From Tetranychus cinnabarinus (Eukaryota; Arthropoda; Arachnida; Trombidiformes; Tetranychidae): DNA of 64,000 nucleotides. The translations under genes were made by a program, and so were the position numbers. The DNA is taken from the NCBI GenBank assembly GCA_022266195.1, contig WHVY01000011.1:434001-498000 (forward strand). The letters are read 5' to 3'. This document shows, in pieces, positions 25,301 through 38,000 of the stretch (within the stretch, counting starts at the first letter, position 1; the number at the start of each line of letters is the position of its first letter). Below the pieces are notes generated by a model. The model worked only from the letters and a program-made list of their open reading frames with translations, was not told the DNA's origin and did not search any database.

Positions 25301-28300
25301 TGTATCCTCAGTTTCACCAGTGATTAAAGTTAAGCCAACAAGGTATTAACCTATTTCCTATTGACCCCATCACAACGAAAATAACAATCAATTTTCAAAC
25401 TTAATTAGATTTTTTCTCAAACCTTTTTTTTCTCTTTTCCTTTTCACCATCTTTTCCTCAACCTTTTTTCCCTGTGATTCAAGCTCATGTATCACTAAAT
25501 GAGAGTAAAGCATTTATTAACAATATCAATGGCAAAAGTACAAAGAAATGTGAAAAAGAAACAAAAAGCGCGTAAAAATCATTTTATTGCTATTTTTTAT
25601 TTCTTCCTCTTCGATTCCACCAAAATTTAAACCCAAACTTTAATGCCATCAACAAAGTGGACACACACAGATAAATTTATCCTTCAGATTAGTTTCAACA
25701 TTTCTTTGGTTCATGTCCAGATTAACTCTTTTCAACTTTTTTCACTTTTCTTCTTTCCATCGAAACGGATAAAAATATCACTTTGATTCGCAAAGAGCAA
25801 AACCTTCAAACGATTTAAAGGTTAAGTTTCAATAAGATCAATTGATTTTTCATCATTAATTTCAAACTTTTATTCTTCACTGAAAAAAAGTTCCTTGCAA
25901 GCATCTGCTTTTACTCTTATCAGATTTCCAATGTACTTCAATCAAGCTTTTAATAATAGTTTACAAAGTTTCTTAGTTAGTCAATTGAGCCCAACCCAGT
26001 GATACTAATAGCAGTGCAAACCCTTTCATTATCGGTAATATTTTTAACGATGAAACGGGCTCAAATTAATTTATGATAAACAAAAATGCAAAGATTTGAC
26101 AAAAAAAGTTTCCTTTTTGAAACAATTTTCCCGTCTCAACTGATTGTTAATCTGATAAACATTAAAATGTACATTTATCAGTCACAATCAAGTTGTGCAA
26201 GAAAAAAATGTTGAGCCAATGTGCTAAGTATTGATAACTTTTATGCTCAATCTCCAGGATTTGCCAAAAGTTGAACACTTGAAGGCAAAATTGTCGCCAC
26301 TTTTCAACTTGTAATAACAAACCTGATCAGATGAATTCCAGTCAAGTCTAATGCTTTCTGTTTTACCTTAGTTTCTCAGTTTATTGATGTAACTTGCAAC
26401 CTTTCAATTGAATTGGACAAAGTTTCCCTTGCATGTGTTATCAGTCTAAAAGTCTTGTGTTAATTGACCTTTTAGGGAGAACATTTTTTACGAATTTCCA
26501 AACTGATATTTTAAGATAGAAATCTGAACGTTCAATCACAGATAATAGCTTCAGACACATTTCGCTAAATATTCAAGTCTGCAATCATTTCTGTAAACTA
26601 AAACTGGTTACATGTGAGTGATTCATCTCATGATAATTTCCAGCCAAACCAAAGTTCATCACAAAATGAAACAGAATTGGAATATTCCAAGTTTTTTAAG
26701 TTTCTGATTACAACGTTTCAGCATCTTTGTGGATCGAGTCTTTGCAGAACTCGATCATCATTGCCTCAATAATTGTCAGAACATTGTATTGATAAAATGC
26801 GCAAACAGCAAATTTGTGATTAATTAATGAGAAAAGTTGGTTTTTACTTTTCCATATTTACAAATATTATTATCATTGAGATCACGTTAGGAAGCAATTA
26901 ATTGTGAAACGTAAACAAGCTTTAATCAAGTAATGAAAAGCAAGAGAATCATGACAACCATGATAATGAATTGAATTAAACCTACAAATATCATAAATAC
27001 ACAAATTGTTTATCATATTGAGAAGCAACAATCAATATCATGATATGAAGAATATTTTGCTTAGTTGTTCTATTAATATTTATATTTTAATTATAGATTA
27101 ATACCAGTAATTTAGACCTTAAATGTTGGATAAGACGTACAATTAACATTGATCAATTATATGTTTGACTGAATAACAAAAAAACTGGAAAATATCTCTT
27201 TTTATTTTCTTTGTTAGTTAAACATTTCCTTGTGCTTAAATGCTTCTTTGATTGATCAGATTCGTGAGTGCAAAAGTGACTCGAAGTCGGTCCAACACGA
27301 AAAGCTTAATAATAGATAAGCAATTGAATTTTGTGTCAATTATTTTCTACTCATTTAACTGTCAATATAATTACTAGGTTTTGGATCATTAACCGATAAT
27401 CAAATGTAATATCTTTGTTACTGTAGAACAGGAAAAGTCAAAACAAATTTAAAAAGTCAACCATTTAGTTACGAGTGTAGACTTACAAACAGATCAAAAT
27501 CATTGACAAAATTTTTCCGAAAAATGCAAAATCAAAACACTATCCCAAAGTTAATCCAGAAGCAGTTTAATTTCATGATCCGTTTGCGGATAAACAACTT
27601 ATAAAGTTATGTAAACGAAAATTTCACACCTGAACTGAAATTCCAAAGAAAATTTTGATAGCTTTGCAATGTTTTGATCGATGTTTGGAATCCAGAGAAG
27701 ATTAAAAAATTCGTTATTGAACTTTACATGAGTAACGATTGAATCATGATGAATTTAGAAACTTCCAAGATTCTGATAATTTTGAGCCTTTGTTAGTTAC
27801 CATGGAAAAATCTTCTCAACTAACTTTCCAACAAGTTTTGAGTTAACATGATTTTGGTGTTTATTTGAACATTGATGCTAAAACTGAAAGGATTGAAATA
27901 TGAACAACTGAACATTTGACAGGTTACTAGAAATGGTGAGAATGAACAATACAGATTTACTATGAATGAGTGAAAATTAAAGAGCAACTTTTCTTTGCTG
28001 ATATAATCAAGATCAATAACAGCAACAATGAAAATGATTGATTAGAGTAAATTGATTGAAGCTTTCACTTTATCCATTTGAATCCCTTTTCTTGGTTTGC
28101 CCTTTCATTGTAACCCAAAGATGAAAATGAACTTTTACTTAAAAACTTTTGTGTTTATCAAACAGTTGAAAAAGATAAAACAAATTAAAAAGTTGATTGA
28201 AAACATGAAATGTTTCAATTGAAATGGCTCACAATTAATCATCAGTTAATCAATTTGCTAAAAAGGTTCAACGTTGAACATTGGAATAAAAAGTTGATGG

Positions 28301-31300
28301 TAAATTGATAAAATTGGAAACTCTTGAAGTAAACATTTTTCAATAAACATTTTCTTTTCCAATGATATTTACTTATAATCCAGCCTTTATCCATTTCCAT
28401 CACTAACAAGATTAATGTAAACGACTTGACCCTTGGTCAACACACTGCATTAGCCTCAAGCTGTATGCTAATACTGACACTAACTGAATGATTCAACACT
28501 CGATAAGTTATGAGACTGAAGAAGTAAACTTTTTTACCTTCCAATGTGATTACCGTTGATAAGCTGATTCAAAGTAAAAGCAATCTTCTTCTTCCAATGA
28601 AACAAAAATATCAAATTTTTATTTCCAGGCAATTTTATCAATTTTATCCAAAAAAATGGAATGAAATTTTTTAGGTGAAAAAGCAAATTTTTTCTTCTTC
28701 TTCTTCTTTTCATTCCTATGATTATACCTTTATTCAAAAAGGTTAGGTCAGATTCTTGTTCACATTCTGTGTGTTCAACAACAAAAAGGTAAGTAAACTT
28801 TGAAACTCAATGAATCAAAGGTAATGTAATCATGCTTATCTCATCACATTTTCATTGCTATTCAATGTATATTTGTATGTAGATCTTTTGGATCTTAAAT
28901 TGAATTTCATTCAACATGCAATTCTTTCATATATATTAGGAAAAGTTACAGTAAAAAGATTTTCATTTCATTCTTTTTTACCTTTTTTCTCCTTTTCCCA
29001 TTTTCTTTTCTTTTTTTCCCTTACCTTTCACCCAAAATGCTCATCATCAACATCACAAGTCGACAAGCAAATACAATAAACAGATAAATAGTGTTCAATA
29101 TTGTGCTCACTTTGGCTTCATGATATTCCATGATAACTTTTCTGCTTACATTTCGCCAACAATTTTCTTTTCAGTAAATTATTTACCCTGAAAATTACTG
29201 CAGTTCTTATGATTTTCCTTTCATCAGAGAACTTTAAATTAAATTTGTGTTTGATTGATAAAAGTGTAAACTTATGTTAAATAAATCACATTCAAATTAA
29301 TGTTAGAGAATTTCATGTTTTTCAGTTATTAAGGAAAATTTTGCATGAAAAGCAAACATCTCCAAAGAATAGTTTTTCTGAGCAATTTCATCACACAATC
29401 TGAACATCTTGATCAATTGAGAAAATTTGATTTCAACTTATCGATACTTTTACGAAATGCTATTTCAAAGTTGAACTCAATGTTGAACTTTTTTTATCAT
29501 ATTAATTTCTGTATCCAATTGATCAGAAAAGATTTCACAAAAAAACTCATGAAATGATCTTAAAGTTTTTCCACTCAATCCTTGATTCAACTGTGGTTCC
29601 TTTAACGTGGTTTAGACAATTTATCAACTTAAAAGGTTAGATTACCTTTTCTAGAATCGAAACCGTTTCATATTTATCGACTGAATTGATTTCATGACCA
29701 TCCAATGCTGTCGAAAGTTGAATGATCGAATGATCGAATTTACTGAATACAGAAAAATTCTTGCATTTTGATTGAGAAACAATTCGATTTGGTCCTAAAT
29801 CTGAGCAATTTTGGTATTCGATTTTTTCTCTCAATCGATTTTACATAAATTTCTCAGTGAAAAACTTGATCTTTATTAATGATTGACCGAAATTCCTGAA
29901 ATGCTTCAGAAGAAACCAAAATTATCGTGACTTACCATAACCATCCTCTGCACTTAAACTGCAAATGAGCAAAGTTTTTGAATATTGAACGGACAAAATT
30001 GAATAAACATTAGCATAAAATCATCAATAAACTCAAGTCATGGACTGATTAAAATTCATTTACAAGTTTTCAAAATTGAGTCAAAATTGAATAGAAACTT
30101 GTTCATTGGTCGCCAAGAAGCAAACTGAAATTTAATCAAATCAAGTAACCATTAATTAATTGACTGACACAAAAATATGAACCCGAAAAGCTGGTAAATG
30201 TAATAAATGGAGGAAAGAAAATGAAGGAACAAATTAAATTAAATTGATTGAAAAATATTTTCAAGAAAATGTGAAAAGAAGAAAAAAGACTAAAATAATA
30301 TGATAAATGTTGGTAAAACAATCTGAAAAATTATCCCAAATGACTAATGAAGATCGTAAAGGAAAGAGGGAAAAAGCAAGAGAAAGAGTTTCTCATGCAA
30401 AGTTAATTTGTTTCAATGGAAAGGTGAGTTGTTGAAGAAGAAGAAAAAAGTTTAAATCAAATGCAATATTTTTCAATAAAATTCATAGCTGTTGGTGAAA
30501 CAAGATGGAAATGAATAGATATGAGCGTAAAAGTAGCCAACAAGAGTAGAATCAGCCTGAAGCATTTGAAAAGGCAACAACATTATTAATAACATGGAAA
30601 CATGGAAACATGAAAAGGTAAGCAAAAAGAATATTGAATTTTGTGCGAAAAAAAGAAGCAAATTTTGGCCTCAAAAGTAGCCCAGAATGAGTTATTCATT
30701 AACCTTTTCCTGAAAAACTGAAGCAAACATCGAACCCAGAAATAAAGTAAACTTAAAGTTGAACCAAAATTCAAAAATGAACATTGATTTCGATTCAACC
30801 TTCCTTTCCAATTCACCTTTACACTTGAAAAGGGTACTAAGTTTCATGATAAAAGTTGGCAACTTTGAATCAAGACTGCATTGTTGTTGGAATGGAAGAA
30901 TAATTTTCATTAAAAATATCATTTTCTAGGTAAATAAAGATATCATTATTAAATGTTATTAGAGTTTTGCTTTCATTATTACAGACAAAATGTTTGAAAG
31001 TTGAACATCAATAACAGTTCAATGAGGCAAACTATTGGTTCCTTTTTTGTGCCCAAAAATGTATATAAATTACTTTCTAAGGTCTCATAAATTTTGCCTC
31101 AATTCAATGGTTATTATTATTATTACATTTTGACTCTATTTTTGTGTGCATTAATATTATTCCATATTCAATGTTGGTATCAAAGTTGAATGTGCAAAAC
31201 ATTAAGTTAATTTCAATTCAAGTCAAGCAAATAAGCAAAATGTTGAAGAGAAGCAAAAATTTAAACTTTTATTATTTTTCATTATTCGTCAGTATTCTTG

Positions 31301-32009
31301 GTTAATCTCATGATTTATCGATCTCTTTTGGCAACTCAATTGAATAAAGAAATTAAATGTTAAAAGATTTTGTAAAAAGTGAAATCTGTTTCAATGAACA
31401 GCGAAAAATCAATGAACTTTTTTTTCTCTTCTTCCTCATCTTATTACAGATTCTCATTTTTGTTTTTTCTTCTTTTCTTTTTTTCTCTTTCCCTGTTTTC
31501 CATGCATTTCTGTTTGAACCAGTTTTCTGTTTTTGGTGAAATGCTCAACTCAAATGAAAACTCAAAATGCAATAAATTAAGTTTAATTTAATATCATTTC
31601 TGTGTGATTTGGTTGGGTTACACAGTTGCCTAAGCAAAGAGGTTTTTTGCTCGTCTATTTGTTTCCTTCAAACACTGAATGTTAATTTTGATTAAAAACT
31701 CGAGTAGAAACTTTGAGGGCAAAAATTTGTTTATTTTGTCTTTTTTTGTATCAGAATTGTTTTTTTCCAGTAAATCAAAAAAATGAACGACTAGGTTTTT
31801 ATTTTACACTTTTCATGGGCATTTGTCCACTCAATTTTCACAAGTATTTTTCAATTGCTTAAATTTTTTATCAATAATTAATAGCAAAAATATCAACTCC
31901 AGTAATGGAATTGTCTTTCATCTTTTGTAATAAACTTCATTGAAATGTTGGCTTTCATCGTCTTTGACGTCTTCATGGTTGTCCAGTCTTGTCGGCTAAC
32001 AGGCCAAGG
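19373..32009. other. Noncoding AT-rich region, no supported gene
   Basis: No supported gene in 12.6 kb. The sequence is AT-rich with many short T-rich and A-rich runs. One plus-strand open stretch at 21088-21342 begins with TTG and has a more protein-like, K/E/R-rich composition than its surroundings, but it lacks an ATG start and family similarity. The right edge (about 31730-32009) is probably the 3' untranslated region of the minus-strand receptor gene. Confidence 0.45.
31798..31803 (-). terminator. Candidate poly(A) signal of the receptor gene
   Basis: AATAAA on the minus strand about 207 bp beyond the proposed receptor stop codon; a second copy is at 31730-31735. Given the high A/T content, such hexamers occur often by chance. 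Confidence 0.3.
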
Positions 32010-32061
32010 TTAGGATTGGTCAAGTGAAACTTGCTTCCTATCTGAGTAATAGATTGGCGAT
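32010..32061 (-). CDS. Receptor exon 5 (proposed last coding exon)
   Basis: After acceptor CCATTTCAG at 32062 the frame needed by exon 4 (phase 2) gives 16 residues, SPIYYSDRKQVSLDQS, then TAA at 32012-32010. The first base completes an Arg codon with exon 4. The exon is short, so the phase match alone is modest evidence. If exon 4's donor is not used, the protein instead ends one codon later at a TAA inside the intron (34832-34830). No PDZ-type C-terminus is present. Confidence 0.45.
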
Positions 32062-35000
32062 CTGAAATGGAACAAAATTGTTAGTTTAATTTTATCTGAA
32101 GGTAAATGAAAAGAATAATGAATGGGTTAAGAATAGTCTGGGATGAAATGTTCATGTTGCTATTGAATAAAGTAAATACACGAAGATTGAAAAGATTTAA
32201 ATTCTCGTGATTTAACCCAAACTCTATCAGATCGTAAATTAATATGACAGTTTGATTGAAAATAGTAGACTTTAAATGCAATTTGAAATGTAGATTTGAA
32301 CAGTTGAAAAACAATTCTTGATAAAACTCTTTTAGTAAAAAGATAGAAATCTGAGTATTTTCAGAGCAAATTCAATGAAATTTGTAAAAACCAAGATTCG
32401 TTGATTGGCACTAGAGCAATAATTTTTGGCCTTTAAAGACAATTTTTGGCATTTTGGGTTTGAAGTTTATTGGTAAAGAAATGAAAAACTTGATGTTGAC
32501 ATTTTCTTATTAAAATATGGTTTGAATCTGCATTGGTTCGTGAATGGAAATATGAAACTTTGTTGGATTTTCTTGAAATTTTGTACAACTTTTCATCTTT
32601 ATTTTAACATTTTGTTCCCTTCATTTCTACTGCTTTCAAGCTTATCCTTTGCCATGTCAGTTTCATTATATAGCTTTCGTTATTTACCAGTTGCCTGACG
32701 AAATGTTGAGATGAGATAAAAAATTTCAATTTGATAAAGAAAAGTAATTTTTCTCTTCTTTCATTCACCTTGCTTTGATAATCCGAGTGCTTAAAGTTTT
32801 TTTTGCTCAAACTTAATCTTTTAGGAATGACATATTGCACTCACTCACTAGTGATCATTTTAAATTGCAAAAAGATGACGATGCAAGATCAAGAGAAACA
32901 GTTCAAGAGAACACAATTTCAACAGTTTTTTCAATCATAAATCATCATTCTTTAAACATTAGCCAATGATAAATGACCGTTAATTTTATTTAAGAAACAT
33001 TGAGATTACTTTTACCAAAAATCAAATCAATTCAGTGCTCAAAGGTAAACCAAACGACAATGGTAATAATTTCACTTGAGACAGGATCAACACTACTTGA
33101 AAAGCATCAGAGTCCTGAGTAATCTTTCCAATTAAAAGTATTTCTATAAATTCAAAATCGTTCAAAACTGAGAAAAGTAAAACTATAACCAAAATCATTG
33201 AAATTAAACCAAACTTTTTCTTAGTTTTGATAAACTTTCACTAACTGATTTCATGGAAAGTAAATGATGCAAAAATATTCTGATATTCTTATTCTTCTGC
33301 AACTTGGCATATGAAGAAATTGTCATGAAAATGATTCCATGTAAAACTGCGATTCTCTTATCAAACAGAATTTTTTCATGTTTCATTTGACTCGAATCTC
33401 TCCTCGACTAAGACAAGATATACTTGGATATTGCATTATTAACATGTAAAAAAGTAAACTAAAAATACAAATAAACCCGTTGAACCATTTGAAACGTTTA
33501 GTTTGGAAAGAAACAGAACATGATAAAACAGTTTAACAAACAACAACAATATCATCTCATTTTCCATCATCATAATCATCTTCATCTTGCCTGAAATTTC
33601 AAGTATTCCCAATTTTCAAACTCAATAACTACTTATGACCTTAAAATGACAAAAAATGTCATTTTAACTTCATTCTTCTTCAAATCTTCATTTCTTTCCA
33701 CTTTCTTATTGCTCTTCATCTTTGCTTATTTTTTTTCCTTCTCTCCACTTGACAGCCCAATATCTTTACTCCAATATACAGCATCTCACTCCCATCCAGT
33801 TATTCACCCAATTTTATCATCACCCTTTTGCCACTCTTTCCTTGACTTTACCAAAAACCGAAAGAATGAAAAGAAGGAAAAAAATCATCTCAAACTTACA
33901 AGATAAACTTCAATATTGTTGAATAAATTTTTTTCATTTTCACAAAATTTTATCAAAAGCCTTTTATATCCTTTCAATGGCAACAAAAGTGTGCATAAAA
34001 TGTGAACCTGGGTTAATCATTTTAATAACTCGATAACTTTCACTCGAGTTTTGTTTCATTCAACAAAAGACAGAAATGATTAAAATGTTGTTTTCCACAT
34101 TCTATTCAACATCCATCAACATCATTGAAAAATAAAAGCGATTAATAACTTAATCATCTTTCGACTATTGATATAATAATCTGGGAAACCTTATCTTAAT
34201 TGAAATACAATTTTCCCTCCCAGACACTGTTAATGCAGTTTTACACTTTTAATTTAACCAGAATCGTAAGTTTCATTGTTATAGTGAAAATGCTCATCAC
34301 ATGTTTCAAGTATTCAAGTGTTTCTCAAGTGTTCAACAGAAAATGTCTTCACACTATTAAAATTTTTCTAATGGTTTTATATTCATTAATAAATGTTGCT
34401 GAATATGTGAACCATTTTCAGATTTCAATATAATAATGAAAGGAAGAAAAGTCTAAAAATGCATTTCTTTTTTCACTTTTCTTAGTCAATCAATTATCTT
34501 GTATTTTTGCCTTTTTATTCACAACAATATTTGTGACTTTAGCCAAGTTTAGCCTTCTCTTGTTTACCAATTTTTATTGTCATCAAACTCATGAGTTGAA
34601 CACTTTAATATAATAACATCCAAAACTGCTGGGAATGACAAAAATGTTGATAACCTTTTAAGAAAATATGAAATAATTTTCTTCGAGGTTCACATTTTTT
34701 GACGTAAATGGCTGAGTATTTTATACTTTCAATCAAATTATAAATTACTTAACTTAATTGCGTGTATTTCTTGTTCCATCAAAAACATGAACATTTCTAA
34801 TCGAAAAGAGGAAAAAAAAGTTTTGATGCTTACCTTGTTGTATGATAGTAATACGAGTTTGTTGGTCCAACTCTGGGTTGTCCAATGAATGAGTAACTAT
34901 CTGTGGCTAGATTAGATGAGATGTCTTCGTATTCATGCAAATATATTGGAACTGGTGGTGCATATGGACTAACTTCGGGCACTAATTGTCGTCCAGGTGC

Positions 35001-38000
35001 ACCCACTTGACCATTGTTTAGTCCACTTGTTGGTCTTCCACTGGCAAGAGTCAAGTTTGCATGGTGAAGAGATAATGTTTCTTGAGAAGCTCGTAACACG
35101 TTATTTGATCCATCATTCATTGAACGTGAAAATTGTGATTGTTGCTGTTGTTGGTATTGATGAGGATTTAAGGTTGTTGTATGTTGATGTGTGTGAAGAT
35201 GATTGATATTGTTATTAACATTTAATGTGTGAAGACGAGATGATGAGCAATTTGATAGGGATGAAGTTAATTTAATTATTGGACTTGGTGGTGACATGAG
35301 ATGGGATGGATCGAGTGAATAGAAGCAAGCAGTCATTGGAGTTGCTGTTGAACCTGAATTGGTTAGACCATTGACCGTTGAGAGTGGACTCATTGAGGAA
35401 GGCTCAATGTTGGCCGTTGAACCAAATTTAAAACAATTTGGAACATATTTGTTTATTAAAAGCCATTTACGGACATTGTGACGAGCGCGGCGATTACGGA
35501 TAAAAGTAATTGTACAAACGCCGGCAGCATTTGATACATTTAAAAGGCTAAAAATGATGGTTGCAATGACATTGGTTGCTGGTGAAGTCAGGTAAATGTT
35601 GAACATTAACCAGAAGCAACATTCAAGTAATAATAAATAAAGTGTTGGCTGCCAATTGTGTTCCAATTGACGATGATGTGAACGATGATGATGATGATGG
35701 TGATGGTGATGATGTGAATGTTGAGAATTATGGTGACCATTGTGGTGAGAATGGCGAAGTGAATGATGTCGATTATTTTGCTGTTGATTTTGTTGAGCAT
35801 TATTGGTGTAACCCGATTGTTGAATAATGGCAATTCCTGATGAATCGGTGACATTGATTCCAGTCTTGTAGTCAATTAGACTGCCTTGGTTGGTGTGATA
35901 ATGACTCGGATTGCTTCCATAAATGGGTAACCCAGTTGACTGAGTGTTGCCCATTGAAGCATCCTGACCTGAAGGGTTGGTTGAAGGTGTTGAACTTGGA
36001 CTCATTTTACCATAGATTGTCAACAAGACGAGAAGGGCAGTGAAAAAGATTGATAAAAAGGTGGGCAAAAAGACCCAGAGTGAGGTTTGAAACAAGATGG
36101 ATGAGGGTGTTGTTGATGATGTAAACCAACAATAAGTCATTAGTAAGCTGTGCGTTGTTGAACCAGTTGAACCCGGTGTCAGACCGCGATAGATTAATGT
36201 TGGTTCTATAAGAAAACTAATGCCTATGGTTACTATGGGTAGACCATAGGTAAGAAGGTAAAGAGTTATAGAATTTTTTGAGATTAAACTAAGGGAAGAT
36301 GAAAAGGTGGGCTTATTGGCACCGGCATTGGCGGTGTTGCCGTTGGTCGCCGGGTTGTTCAAAGGATTGACAATGTTGCCGGTGGTTGAGAGAGTGGATA
36401 AAGGTGATTCCATTTTATCACAGTCGAGGTGAGATGAAAAGGCGGTTGTTGATGATGAAGAGGCTGATGAGGTGGCTGAGGGTGATGATGAGGAAAAGGA
36501 TGTTGATGAGGTTGCTGAAGAGGTGGATGATGATGATGATGAATTGGTTGTTGCTGTGGGTAATGTTGGTGAAGATGAAGATGCGCACCAATATACTCGA
36601 ATGGAATCAATTAAAATTACATTGAAAATAGCCTGAAGTAAAAAGTGAAGTAAAATGCCAACAGTGTTGCATAAGGGTGACGATGATTCAGTCCATGGCT
36701 GAAAGCTGATAATGCACAGAATGACACTTGACAATATCAATATGAAGCAGATGTTTTTGTAAACAATTTGACGGTGATTTGTTATCCTGTAAAAACGAAA
36801 AGAGAAAAAATGGAAAAAATGAAAATACATTCTCAGACTGGAAAAGTTGAAAGGTGAAGAAAACTGTTCAACTCAATTGAGATTGATTTGCAAAGGTGAT
36901 TTGTGAATGTTGATCACTTTTAATCAACAAAATTCCTTTTTCTTTTACTCTTCCTTCCTTTTTTTGCAGCAAAAATTGTTGAGTTGCTATTCATTTACAA
37001 TAAACATAGGAATGTTCATCTGATGGATTTGAATATTGAAGAGTAAAAGGAAAAGTTTTTTTTCTTTTCACCTAATTTTTCCTAAATTGACATTATAATA
37101 ATCAATGAAATTTGCATTTCCATGTTGAACAAGAAAAATGCAAATGATGGTGAAACTGAAAATGCAAATGGCACTAATTGATGACCAGAAAAGGTAAAAA
37201 AGAATTCATGAAAAAAGAAGATAAGTTTGAAGAGAAACTTGAAAATACCTTGAAATGATCAACAGTACAAGTGTTATGCTGTAAATGATAATGGCAATGA
37301 GTGATGATATCGATACAATAACTAGCAAATTGGTTGTTTGGGCACGATTGGTTCGACTCGAGTTTTCAGGTAAACTTGAGAAGAGTGAAGGTGATTTGGA
37401 TGACAAGGAGGAACCATTTGTTGAGTAATGAGTATTGGATGCAAAACTCCAAATCGATCCAGGATAACCAGAATAGTTATTGTCGACCGAATCAAGTGTA
37501 TCATGGATTGAATGTTCATCCAATGTTGAAAGTGTAGTCGATGGAAGTCGAGCTTTCAACCAAGGTGGAAGAGTCGTCGTTCTCTTGCCGTTGCTATTTA
37601 AATTAAAATTACTATTGGCATCGCCATTGATTCCAATACCCTGTAGATTATCGGACCTCTCATATGAAGGAGCCAATGTTGTAGTTGTGCTTGTACTTGA
37701 GGTTGAACTTGTTCCCGATGAGAGTTGATGCAACGTCTTTGACATTTGCTTGTAAACACTCGGCATTGGTGTTGTTGAGGGCAACGTTTTACCAGTGATT
37801 ATTGATACTTTTGGTGGCCTCCAAGGTGCTGAGGTTGATATGGTTACTGGATTATTCATGTTGCCTGTTTCTCCATTCCAATGAGTAGATGATGATGATC
37901 GGGTTGTTGATGAGATATCACTTGATTTCCATGAAGGTGGAAACATGGTTGATGTAAATGTACGTAAATTTATTGAGCCACCAGACTGAACTGGAGGTAA

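Noticed and set aside
35606..36625. Several open frames opposite or overlapping receptor exon 4
   Set aside because: Shadows of the His-, Ser- and Thr-codon repeats in the real coding frame.
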